Positions 1 to 7,470 of a stretch of DNA of 64,000 bases are shown here, in pieces (within the stretch, counting starts at the first letter, position 1; the number at the start of each line of letters is the position of its first letter). The position numbers and the translations under genes were made by a program. Source of the stretch: VRUE01 sp963702175 (lineage in GTDB: Bacteria; Actinomycetota; Thermoleophilia; Solirubrobacterales; 70-9); contig OY969721.1 of NCBI GenBank assembly GCA_963702175.1, positions 1,116,001-1,180,000 of the forward strand, given 5' to 3'. The notes below the pieces were generated by a model that saw only the letters and a list, made by a program, of their open reading frames with translations, did not search any database and was not told the DNA's origin.

Positions 1-219
1 CGTCGCCGTCGGCCGCTTCACCCGCTCGATCTCAGCCAGCTCGCTCGGCGTCAGCGGCCCGTGCCGCTCCACCGTGGCCAGCGCCGAGGCCGCCGTCGGC
101 GTCAGCTCGGCGCCCCCTGCCCCGGCAGCCTCCTGCCGCAGCCGTCGCGCCGTCCGCACGATCGCCATCCGCAATCGAGCGGCGGAGTCAAGCATCGTGT
201 CAGGTGCAGTATCAGTCAT
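1..219 (-). CDS. MarR-family transcriptional regulator (N-terminal part, cut by window edge)
   Basis: The complement from an ATG at 219 stays open for 73 codons to the window edge. It reads MTDTAPDTMLDSAARLRMAI and then a region with TPTAASALATVERHGPLTPSELAEIE spread over residues 39-66. That is the start of a MarR winged helix: a dimerisation helix with LR..I.R..R, followed by the T..A...L..V...GPLT..ELA helix-turn pattern. The recognition helix and wing lie outside the window. MarR proteins are small dimeric repressors released by ligands or oxidants. What this one controls cannot be told; the nearby FMO gene is separated from it by a tRNA gene. The family call rests on the N-terminal pattern alone. 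Confidence 0.75.
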   Translation of the reverse strand, partial: MTDTAPDTMLDSAARLRMAIVRTARRLRQEAAGAGGAELTPTAASALATVERHGPLTPSELAEIERVKRPTAT

Positions 220-250
220 TGCTTAGCTTTGGTAATTAGTTTAGCAAACC
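220..250. promoter_or_regulatory. Candidate MarR operator/promoter
   Basis: This is an AT-rich patch directly upstream of the MarR start in otherwise very GC-rich DNA. TTAGC occurs twice in the same orientation (223-227 and 241-245), and TTGCT (219-223) faces AGCAA (243-247) around a central TAATTA. MarR dimers usually bind such AT-rich inverted repeats in their own promoters. The symmetry is imperfect, so the site is tentative. Confidence 0.35.
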
Positions 251-419
251 ATTATCGGGAGGCTGATCGACCTAGGATCGATCCCACATGCCCGCCGGAG
301 CCGCCGAGTCGGAGATCGCGAAGAGGCTGCGCTGGCAGGCGATGCATGTCGGATGTTCGGCTCGCCGCTCTACGGCGAGGTCCTGGACCGGGCGGTCGAA
401 GACCTGCCAGGCGCAAAAG

Positions 420-506
420 CGGAGGGGGTGGGATTCGAACCCACGAGCGCCTTGCGACGCCAACAGTTTTCGAGACTGCCCCGTTCAACCACTCCGGCAC
501 CCCTCC
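420..506 (-). tRNA. tRNA-Ser (anticodon CGA)
   Basis: On the complement the acceptor stem GGAGGGG (from 506) pairs with CCCCTCC ending at 421, with G as discriminator. The anticodon loop is CTCGAAA, giving anticodon CGA (codon UCG). There is a long variable arm as expected for serine, and the T-arm contains GGTTCGAATCC. Total length is 87 nt. CCA is not encoded. Confidence 0.95.
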
Positions 507-528
507 GGGACCGTCAGGAGAGGGGATT

Positions 529-1677
529 CTAGGGGGCGAGCTGGCGGGCGATGGTGCGGGCGATCCGCCGTCCGTCGATGCGCATGAAGCGGAGCTGGCC
601 GGCGCTGCTCGCGTAGTAGCCGGTGAAGAAGAGGCCGGGCGCCGCCGGGTGCTCGCGCCCGTGAACCTGCTTGCCGTCGAGAGTCGCCACACCGTGCTCA
701 TCGAGGATGCCGAGGTGGTCGATGAGCCGCGGCAGGTTGCGCTCGTAGCCGGTGGCCGCGATCACCGCCTGCGGGCGCAGGCGCTTCCCGTCGGCAAGAA
801 CCACCTCGGAGCCGTCGAAGCGCTCGACCGCGTCCACCAGCTCCAGCTTGCCCTGCTTGAGGGCCTCGACGAAGCCGGCGTCGATCAGGGCCGAGACGTG
901 CCGCTGCTTGGTTGAGCTCTGGACCCCTAGCGGGGCACGAGGGATCCCGTGCTTGGCGAGATTCCCGTAGATGAGCCTCTGCATGAGAAAGCCAACACGG
1001 TCGAGGACGATGTTCGGGAGCGGGTCCATCATCACGGTCGAGTAGTTGAGCGGGTACCCGAGCCACTCACGCGGGAAGACACTCGGCGGCGTTCGCATCG
1101 AGGTCCAGACTCGGCAGCCGGCCGTGGTCAGCTCGTAGGCGATCTCGGATCCGGTGTTCCTCGCCGAGGCGACGAGCACGTCCTTGTCCTTGAACGGCTC
1201 GGGATTCTTGTAGGCGGAAGAGTGGATCAGCTCGCCGGTGAACCCCTCCCGCCCCGGCCAGTCGGGCAGCTTCGGCTCGGCGTCGTGGCCGGTGGCAAGC
1301 GCCACGAAGCGGGCAGCGATCTCGCCCTCCGAGGTCTCGAGCAGCCAGCGGGAAGCGCCGTTCCCTCGCTCGATCCGCCTCACCTCCGTCCCGAACTGGA
1401 TGCGCAACCGGTGCCGGCGCACGTACTCATCGAGGTACGCGACCATGTCGTCGCGAGTGGGCCAGCGCCCGTAGCGGCGGGGCATCCGGTACCCCGCCAG
1501 GGTCGAGGTGAACCGGGGCGTGTTGAGGCGAAGGCTGTCGTAGCGAGAGCGCCAGCTCGACGCCACCCGGTCGCTCCGCTCCAACACCAGTGGCTCGATA
1601 CCCCGCCGGCCGAGCATCGCCGCGGCCGCGAGACCAGCCGCGCCAGCGCCGACAACCACGACCTGCTCGTGCTTCAC
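529..1677 (-). CDS. FAD-dependent monooxygenase-like (FMO/BVMO superfamily) oxidoreductase
   Basis: The product is 382 aa from a GTG at 1677. A longer frame to 1794 would run into the divergent glycosyltransferase gene. The FAD-binding motif GAGAAG is at residues 10-15. An FMO-type signature FTGELIHSSAY lies near residue 150 and an ATGY motif near the C-terminus. This fits flavoproteins that use NADPH and O2 to oxygenate small organic substrates or S/N atoms. The second Rossmann motif, normally GxGxSG for NADPH, reads SARNTGSEIA, so the first and third positions are altered and pyridine nucleotide use is uncertain. Substrate is unknown. No Shine-Dalgarno is obvious at 1677, so the start is probable, not certain. 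Confidence 0.85.
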   Translation of the reverse strand: MKHEQVVVVGAGAAGLAAAAMLGRRGIEPLVLERSDRVASSWRSRYDSLRLNTPRFTSTLAGYRMPRRYGRWPTRDDMVAYLDEYVRRHRLRIQFGTEVRRIERGNGASRWLLETSEGEIAARFVALATGHDAEPKLPDWPGREGFTGELIHSSAYKNPEPFKDKDVLVASARNTGSEIAYELTTAGCRVWTSMRTPPSVFPREWLGYPLNYSTVMMDPLPNIVLDRVGFLMQRLIYGNLAKHGIPRAPLGVQSSTKQRHVSALIDAGFVEALKQGKLELVDAVERFDGSEVVLADGKRLRPQAVIAATGYERNLPRLIDHLGILDEHGVATLDGKQVHGREHPAAPGLFFTGYYASSAGQLRFMRIDGRRIARTIARQLAP

Positions 1678-1769
1678 GGAGGCTGATTCTAGGCCGCAGG
1701 CATGTGGGGCTACGGCGAATCGGCTGATTTGGAACTTAAGCCACTTCTTAGAAATGTCGATCAAGGCGC

Positions 1770-3698
1770 ATGCAAAGCGGCGAGCAGACCTCAATCGGGC
1801 GGTTCTTCGACCGCCATCCGCTGTTGCTGCGCTCGCTGGTGGTCGCAGCGTTGGTCTGGGGTGTTGGCTACCTCATCTGGCGCATCGGGTGGAGTGGGCA
1901 GGGCGCCAGCCCGGTCGCCTTTGGGATGCTGCTCGTCACTGAGATCTACGGCCTCTGGGCGCTGGGGACGCTCGCCTGGTACTCCTGGTCGCGGCCCGCC
2001 ACGACGCGGCCTCCGGCCACTCCCGGCCGCAAGGTCGATGTCTACGTCTGCACCTACGACGAGCCCTATGAGGTGGTCGCGGCGACGCTGGCCGGCTGCC
2101 GCGCCCTCACCTATCCCCACACCACCTACCTGCTCGACGACGGCCGGCGGGAGGAGATGCGGGAGCTCGCCGAGCTGGCCGGCGCCCGCTACCTGACCCG
2201 GCCTGACAACTCGCACGCCAAGGCGGGCAACATCAACGCCGCCCTCCCCCACACCGACGGCGAGCTGGTGCTGATGCTCGACGCCGACCACGTGCCGATG
2301 CCTGACGCGCTCGACGCGATGGTGGGTTACTTCGACGACGAGCGCGTCGCCCTGGTGCAGAGCCCACACGACTTCTTCAACCATGACTCGGCCCAGCACT
2401 ACACGGTCGGCCGCCACGAGCAGTCGCTCTTCTACCGCGTCGTCTGCCCCGGCAAGGGTCGCCACGGCGCCGCCTACTGGTGCGGCTCGGCGGCGCTGAT
2501 GCGACGGGGGGCGCTGCTCGAGATCGGCGGTGTCGCCACCGAGACGATCGCCGAGGACTTCCACACGACGATCCGCCTGCAACGCCACGGCTGGGCCAGC
2601 CACTACCACGACGAGGTCCTGGTCCAGGGTCTCGCCCCGCACGACCTCGACGGCTACCTGCTGCAGCGCGACCGCTGGGCGCGTGGCAACCTCGCCGTCT
2701 TCACCCTGCCCGAGTCGCCCCTGCGCGCCAACGAGCTGAGCCCGCTGCAGCGCCTCTCCTACTTCGCCAGCCTCGCCGCCTACCTGGCGCCGCCGATGCG
2801 GCTGCTCCTGCTGCTCACCCTCGGCGTGGTGCTGTGGACCGGCGAGTTGCCGATGAAGGTCGACGCGGTGGCGCTGGCGGTGCTGTGGCTGCCGGCGGTG
2901 GCGCTCAACCTGACCGCGGGCTCGGCGCTGGCCCGCGGCTACATGAAGATCGGCGAGACCGCCCACTACGAGCTCTTGACAATGGAGATCTACACGCGGG
3001 CGCTGCGCTGCATCTTCCGCCCCGGCCGCACCGCCTTCATGGTGACGCCGAAGCAGGGCGCTGACGGCGGCGGCCTCGACGCCGTGCGCAAGCTGCGCTT
3101 TGTTATTGCCTGCGCCGTGATCATCACCGGCGGCACGGCGCTGCGCCTGCTCGACCTGACCGGAGTCGGGCCGCTCCCCGACCTGCCTGGAATCGCGATG
3201 GCGGTCGTGCCGCTACTCGGGCTGATCGAGCTGCGCCGCATCCTCCGCACCCTGCTCGCGGTCGGCCGGCGCCGCCAGCGCCGACTCGTCTACCGCTTCG
3301 AGGGCGATGCGCCCGCCCACTGCTTCTGGCAGGACGGCCACGTCGGCGGACGGCTTGTCGACGCCAGCGCCTCCGGCGTCGGCCTGGTCCTCGACGCGCC
3401 GCTGGAGATCGGCGCCCGCCCCGCGGTGCTGCTCGCGCTGGCGGACGCGGCGGGAGACTCGCACGAGGTCGTCGCCCAGGTCGAAGTCCGCTCCTGCCGC
3501 GAGAGCGAAGGCCGCTACCTCGTCGGGGCGACGATCCTCGACCTCGACCCGAACTCTCGGATGCGCCTGATGGAGTGGTGCTACGTGGTCTGCAGCCACG
3601 AGCGCCTGCGCGGCCACCGTCCGGCGCTGCCGGCCGGCGAGGGCGAGGCGATCGTGCTGCCGCTGCCCGCTCTGGCGCCGCAGGCCGCAGCCGCGTAG
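1770..3698 (+). CDS. Processive family 2 glycosyltransferase with C-terminal PilZ domain (cellulose synthase-like)
   Basis: The 642-aa membrane protein starts with two predicted helices. A GT-A catalytic domain follows with the processive GT2 motifs: LLDDG near residue 120, DADH near 170, TIAED near 258 and QRDRW (QxxRW) near 298. Several further membrane spans follow. From about residue 500 there is a PilZ-like domain with RRRQR (RxxxR) and DASASG (DxSxxG), the residues that bind cyclic-di-GMP in BcsA. The architecture matches BcsA, which polymerises UDP-glucose and exports the glucan. No bcsB, bcsZ or other cellulose genes are adjacent, so product and polymer export partner are open. It is transcribed divergently from the FMO-like gene. 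Confidence 0.88.
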   Translation: MQSGEQTSIGRFFDRHPLLLRSLVVAALVWGVGYLIWRIGWSGQGASPVAFGMLLVTEIYGLWALGTLAWYSWSRPATTRPPATPGRKVDVYVCTYDEPYEVVAATLAGCRALTYPHTTYLLDDGRREEMRELAELAGARYLTRPDNSHAKAGNINAALPHTDGELVLMLDADHVPMPDALDAMVGYFDDERVALVQSPHDFFNHDSAQHYTVGRHEQSLFYRVVCPGKGRHGAAYWCGSAALMRRGALLEIGGVATETIAEDFHTTIRLQRHGWASHYHDEVLVQGLAPHDLDGYLLQRDRWARGNLAVFTLPESPLRANELSPLQRLSYFASLAAYLAPPMRLLLLLTLGVVLWTGELPMKVDAVALAVLWLPAVALNLTAGSALARGYMKIGETAHYELLTMEIYTRALRCIFRPGRTAFMVTPKQGADGGGLDAVRKLRFVIACAVIITGGTALRLLDLTGVGPLPDLPGIAMAVVPLLGLIELRRILRTLLAVGRRRQRRLVYRFEGDAPAHCFWQDGHVGGRLVDASASGVGLVLDAPLEIGARPAVLLALADAAGDSHEVVAQVEVRSCRESEGRYLVGATILDLDPNSRMRLMEWCYVVCSHERLRGHRPALPAGEGEAIVLPLPALAPQAAAA

Positions 3699-3762
3699 CG
3701 GGCCGCCCCGGGAAGAGTTCTCGGGTCTGAGGACTTGCTTGCGAGCGCTATTCTGAGACGCG

Positions 3763-3999
3763 ATGGAGCCACGCAACGATCCCAAGATCTACACGCTGCG
3801 GCACTTCTTCTTCTACATGGGAATTGCCTGTATCGCGTCAACGATCGTCTGGGCTACAGCGGAGATTCTGAACTGGAGTTACGGCCTCTCCGTGGCAGTT
3901 TTGTTCGTGGTTGGGCTGATCGTACCCTTGGTGGCACTACGAGAAAGCCTCTTCGCGCCGGCTCAGCGCCCAGTCAAGCAGCGCAGACGACACGTCTAA
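3763..3999 (+). CDS. Small two-helix membrane protein of unknown function
   Basis: The 78-aa product starts at an ATG 64 bp after the glycosyltransferase. It has two hydrophobic stretches (about residues 14-34 and 40-60) and a basic C-terminus ending in RRRH. Base composition is less GC-rich than its neighbours. I do not recognise the family. It could be co-transcribed with the glycosyltransferase. Length, membrane topology and an intact frame support it, but no conserved motif does. Confidence 0.55.
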   Translation: MEPRNDPKIYTLRHFFFYMGIACIASTIVWATAEILNWSYGLSVAVLFVVGLIVPLVALRESLFAPAQRPVKQRRRHV

Positions 4000-4016
4000 C
4001 CTAGAAGTCAGGTAAA

Positions 4017-4106
4017 CGGAGAGGGTGGGATTCGAACCCACGAGGCGGGTTAACCCCGCCCACGCGATTTCCAGTCGCGCTCCTTAAGCCACTCGGACAC
4101 CTCTCC
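4017..4106 (-). tRNA. tRNA-Ser (anticodon GGA)
   Basis: On the complement the acceptor stem GGAGAGG (from 4106) pairs with CCTCTCC ending at 4018, with G as discriminator. The anticodon loop is CTGGAAA, giving anticodon GGA (codons UCC/UCU). The long variable arm GGGCGGGGTTAACCCGCC is typical of class II serine tRNAs. Length is 90 nt and no CCA is encoded. Confidence 0.95.
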
Positions 4107-4135
4107 GGGAGTCCCCCGAAGGGTATTGGCTCAGC

Positions 4136-4603
4136 TCAGCGGCGGGATGCAAAGAACTCCGAGAGCAGGGCGGCGCACTCGGCCTTGAGCACGCCGCCGG
4201 TCACCTGCGGGCGGTGGTTAAGGGCGGGCTCGGCGAGGACGTCGAGAACGCTGCCGGCGGCGCCGGCCTTGGGGTCTGGGGCGCCGAAGACGACTGCCGG
4301 GATGCGGGCGAGGACGATCGCGCCGGCGCACATCGCGCAGGGCTCGAGCGTCACGTAGAGGGTGGTGTCCGGCAGGCGCCAGCCGCCGAGCGCCTCGGCG
4401 GCGGCGCGGATCGCGAGCATCTCGGCATGAGCGGTGGGGTCGCGGCGCAGCTCGCGCTCGTTGCCGGCGGCGGCCAGCGGCTCGCCGTCGTGGGCGACGA
4501 CGGCGCCGATCGGGACGTCGCCGTGGCGCTCGACGCGGCGTGCCTCCTCGAGCGCCAGCGCCATCAGGCGTTCGTGCGTGAGCATGTCCGGGTCGTCCGC
4601 CAT
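4136..4603 (-). CDS. tadA: tRNA-specific adenosine deaminase
   Basis: The 155-aa protein belongs to the cytidine/deoxycytidylate deaminase fold. HAEM supplies the zinc His and the catalytic Glu, and PCAMC supplies the two zinc Cys. It has the usual VPIGAVV lead-in. TadA converts A34 to inosine in tRNA-Arg(ACG). ATG at 4603 is chosen (MADDPDML); a GTG at 4633 would add ten residues and an internal ATG at 4585 would remove six. The gene lies next to tRNA-Ser(GGA), which is not its substrate. Length and spacing are typical. Confidence 0.92.
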   Translation of the reverse strand: MADDPDMLTHERLMALALEEARRVERHGDVPIGAVVAHDGEPLAAAGNERELRRDPTAHAEMLAIRAAAEALGGWRLPDTTLYVTLEPCAMCAGAIVLARIPAVVFGAPDPKAGAAGSVLDVLAEPALNHRPQVTGGVLKAECAALLSEFFASRR

Positions 4604-4696
4604 CGGCCAAGTATCTGCCACCGGCAACTTCACCGGCGCCGTGGTGTTAGATGATGGCTCGCTCAGTTGCAGGGAATTACGCGGCTTCGGAACTGG

Positions 4697-6037
4697 ATGA
4701 AAAGACTCCTCAGGAACTGGACCGCCGCGACCCTGCCCGCGCTCGCGGTGCTCAGCCTCCCGGTGGGCGCCGAGGCGGCAACGGGAGTCGCGGCAGCACG
4801 CGGCTTCGCTCCCAACCAGCTGATCGTCAAGCTCGAGGGCGAGCGGGCCGGACGAACGGTGCGGCTGCTGAGAGGGGCCGGCGTGCTGGAGGCCGCGAGA
4901 GCGCTGCGGCGCAACCCACGGGTGGCCTACGCCGCGCCCAACTACATCGCCACCGCCTCGGCGACGCAGTCGCAGGCCCAGCCCGAAATCCCCAACGACC
5001 CCGGCAGCCTCAGTAGCCCCCCGGAGCCGCCCGGCGGCTGGGTCGCGAAGCAGTGGAGCTTCCTCCCCTGGGAGGGCAGCACCACCCCCCTACTTCCGGT
5101 TTCCCCGGGCGGCATCGACGTGGTTGGGGCCTGGGGCAACCTCAGCGCCGCCGGCCGCCCCGGCGGTGTCGGCGTCACCGTCGCCGTGCTCGACACCGGC
5201 GTCGCCTACCGCTCTCTCAGCAGCGAGTTCCGGCGCAGTCCGGATTTCACCGGGGGGCAGTTCGCGAAGGGTCGCGACTTTGTCGACAGCGACCTGCTGC
5301 CGCTCGACCTGAACGGGCACGGGACCCACGTCGCCGGCACGATCGGCGAGAAGACGAACAACGGCATCGGGTTGACTGGAATCGCCTACCGGGCAAAGCT
5401 GCTGCCAGTCCGCGTCCTCGACGAGCACGGCCGCGGCGAGGCCGACGACATCGCCAGGGGGATCCGCTTCGCCACCGCGGCGGGGGCCGACGTGATCAAC
5501 ATGAGCTTCAACTTCGGCTGCGGCAAGCGCGTGCCCAGCGTCGACGAAGCTCTGCGGCAGGCGCACAGCCGGGGTGTGGTCACCGTGGCCTCGATCGGCA
5601 ACCTCGGAGCCGAGTCATGCGTCGCTCCTCCCGCGACCGGCCCGCACACGATCGGCGTCGGCGGCACCACCGAGGGCGGCTGCCTCGGCGACTACTCGCT
5701 GGCGGGCGACAAGGTGGACCTGCTGGCCCCCGGGGGCGGCCGGCCCGCGCCGGGCTGCCCTTCGGTCTCGATGCGCCCGATCTTCCAGGTGACCCTGCGT
5801 GGCCACAACCCGCGTCGCTTCGGCGAGCCCGGCAGCTACGTCGGCACCTCGATGGCGGCCTCGCACGCCTCGGCCGTCGCCGCCCTCGTGATCGCCTCCG
5901 GCCTGCTCGGCAAGGACCCCTCGCCCACCGCGGTCCTGCGCCGCCTGCGGATCACCGCGCGTGATCTCGGACTGCCGGCAACCCGTCAGGGTGCGGGCTT
6001 GATCGACGCGGGCGCGGCGACAGATCCCTTGTCCTGA
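4697..6037 (+). CDS. Secreted subtilisin-like serine protease (S8)
   Basis: The 446-aa product has a signal peptide MKRLLRNW... with a hydrophobic core and an AEA cleavage site. A short I9-like propeptide follows (FAPNQLIVKL onward to about residue 95). The catalytic triad is Asp in VAVLDTGV, His in NGHGTHVAG and Ser in GTSMAASHA, in S8 order. The oxyanion Asn is probably in IGNLG. ATG 4697 is preferred over an in-frame TTG at 4667 because it begins the signal peptide cleanly. It probably acts outside the cell in general proteolysis; the substrate is unknown. It is monocistronic. Confidence 0.93.
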   Translation: MKRLLRNWTAATLPALAVLSLPVGAEAATGVAAARGFAPNQLIVKLEGERAGRTVRLLRGAGVLEAARALRRNPRVAYAAPNYIATASATQSQAQPEIPNDPGSLSSPPEPPGGWVAKQWSFLPWEGSTTPLLPVSPGGIDVVGAWGNLSAAGRPGGVGVTVAVLDTGVAYRSLSSEFRRSPDFTGGQFAKGRDFVDSDLLPLDLNGHGTHVAGTIGEKTNNGIGLTGIAYRAKLLPVRVLDEHGRGEADDIARGIRFATAAGADVINMSFNFGCGKRVPSVDEALRQAHSRGVVTVASIGNLGAESCVAPPATGPHTIGVGGTTEGGCLGDYSLAGDKVDLLAPGGGRPAPGCPSVSMRPIFQVTLRGHNPRRFGEPGSYVGTSMAASHASAVAALVIASGLLGKDPSPTAVLRRLRITARDLGLPATRQGAGLIDAGAATDPLS

Positions 6038-6041
6038 GGCG

Positions 6042-6485
6042 CTAGGTGGTTCTGACGATCATCACGCTGCAGGGTGCGTGATGGGAAACGTTGTTGGGGA
6101 CGCTGCCGAGCAGGAAGCGTCGCGCACCAGTCATCCCCTTGTTGCCGACCACGATCAGGTCGGCGCCAGTCTTCTCGGCGACCTCGAGGATCGCGTCGGC
6201 GGGGTTGGCCTCGACCGGGTGGGTCTGGACCTCGACCCCGTCCTGTTTTGCCTTCGCGGCAGCGGCTTTGAGGACCAGGTTGACGTCCTCGCGGGGGTTG
6301 ATCTCGTGCTGAACGTCGGCCGGGGCACCTTCCTGCTCGGCCTCGACCCGCCGTTTGGAGATCGGCTCGTAGGCGCTGACGATGTTGAGCTGGGCGCCCG
6401 CGAGCTTGGCGACCTCAACAGCCCTGCTCACGGCCTCGCTGGCGGTCTCCGACCCATCGGTTCCAACCACGATGCGAGTGAACAA
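6042..6485 (-). CDS. Universal stress protein (UspA family)
   Basis: The 147-aa single-domain Usp begins MFTRIVVGTDGS. Near the C-terminus it carries the ATP-binding signature G-x2-G-x9-GS as GNKGMTGARRFLLGS, followed by a SVMIV strand. Single-domain ATP-binding Usps in actinobacteria are induced by starvation or hypoxia. It converges with the subtilase, with 4 bp between the stops. The small membrane ORF at 6525-6677 precedes it by 39 bp and may share its transcript. Confidence 0.93.
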   Translation of the reverse strand: MFTRIVVGTDGSETASEAVSRAVEVAKLAGAQLNIVSAYEPISKRRVEAEQEGAPADVQHEINPREDVNLVLKAAAAKAKQDGVEVQTHPVEANPADAILEVAEKTGADLIVVGNKGMTGARRFLLGSVPNNVSHHAPCSVMIVRTT

Positions 6486-6524
6486 AACCGCCTCCTTCCG
6501 CTCGGTCGCCGAACGGCGCTGATA

Positions 6525-6677
6525 CTAGCGCCGGAGCCGGGCATCGACCGCCGGGTCGAGGAAGACTTCCCCGCCGACCTCGGTAGGAGTCGTCGCGAGA
6601 CGAACGATCGCGATCGCCATCGAGGCGACGAGGCAGACAACCAGGATCGCCATCCCGATCTTCCACAGCAGCGGCAT
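6525..6677 (-). CDS. 50-aa single-pass membrane protein
   Basis: The complement encodes 50 aa beginning MPLLWKIGMAILVVCLVASM, then AIAIVRL and a polar tail ending LDPAVDARLRR. There is one clear membrane helix at about residues 5-27. The codons are strongly GC3-biased like real genes here. It lies 39 bp upstream of the Usp gene on the same strand and back-to-back with the metallo-hydrolase gene. No family is recognised. It is an inferred small protein that fits the gap well. Confidence 0.5.
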   Translation of the reverse strand: MPLLWKIGMAILVVCLVASMAIAIVRLATTPTEVGGEVFLDPAVDARLRR

Positions 6678-6719
6678 CGGCCTATCTCATCAGAGCCGGC
6701 AACCCATAAGCTGATCGCT

Positions 6720-7439
6720 ATGGAGGAGGTTGCCGAGGGCGTCTGGCTCTTGCGGGGGGATTTCCGCAAGGCGATGAACATCTACTTCATCGACGACGGC
6801 GACGGCGTAGTCCAGTTCGACGCCGGCACCAAGTCGATGACGAAGAAGGCGAAGGCGGTCGGTGAGCAGCTCGGCGGGATCAAGCGGGTCGTGCTCGGCC
6901 ACGCGCACGCCGACCATCGCGGCACCGCGGCGGCGATGGCGGCAACCGGAGTGCCGGTCTTCTGCCACCCGGACGAGATCGCCGACGCCGAAGGCGACGC
7001 CTCGATCGCCCCCTACATGGACCTCTCGCAACTGCCGGTGGCGCCAGTGCGCTGGATCTACCCGACGCTGCTGCGGCGCTGGGACGGCGGTGCGGTGAAG
7101 ATCGCCGGCACCGTCTCGGAGGGCGACGAGGTGGCGGGCTTCCGCGTCCTGCACTTCCCCGGCCACGCGCCGGGACTGATCGGGCTGTGGCGGGAGCGCG
7201 ACCGCGTGGCGCTGGTCAGCGACGTCGTCTACTTCGTCGACTCGGCGCGGCTGCGACCGCTGTCGGAGGGCGAGGCGAGCGTCCCCCACCCCGCCTGGGC
7301 CTGGGACCACGCCAAGGCGAAGGAGTCGCTGCGCAGGCTGGCGGCGCTGGAGCCGCGGGTCGTCTGCGCCGGTCACGAGGGGCCGTTGCGGGGCGAGAAT
7401 CTGCGCGAGACGCTGGAGCGCGCCGCCGAGAAGTACTGA
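6720..7439 (+). CDS. Metallo-beta-lactamase-fold hydrolase
   Basis: The 239-aa protein starts at ATG 6720 (MEEVAEGVWLLRG). The frame is open far upstream, but that stretch is antisense to the Usp gene. Zinc ligands appear as HAHADH near residue 60, His in HFPGHAPG near 147, Asp in LVSDVVY and a C-terminal GHEG. This is the glyoxalase II-like subgroup of the MBL fold. Substrate is unassigned. The polytopic membrane protein begins 31 bp downstream, so the two may be co-transcribed. Confidence 0.87.
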   Translation: MEEVAEGVWLLRGDFRKAMNIYFIDDGDGVVQFDAGTKSMTKKAKAVGEQLGGIKRVVLGHAHADHRGTAAAMAATGVPVFCHPDEIADAEGDASIAPYMDLSQLPVAPVRWIYPTLLRRWDGGAVKIAGTVSEGDEVAGFRVLHFPGHAPGLIGLWRERDRVALVSDVVYFVDSARLRPLSEGEASVPHPAWAWDHAKAKESLRRLAALEPRVVCAGHEGPLRGENLRETLERAAEKY

Positions 7440-7470
7440 GGCCTGGCGCAAGTCATAGGCTGCGCCACCG

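Noticed and set aside
1791..2966. Long open frame opposite the glycosyltransferase
   Set aside because: Composition is Val/Arg/Gln-rich antisense noise; the plus-strand gene has all catalytic motifs.
6078..6719. Long upstream extension of the metallo-hydrolase frame
   Set aside because: It is antisense to the Usp and 50-aa genes, has no domain, and the MBL protein begins naturally at ATG 6720.
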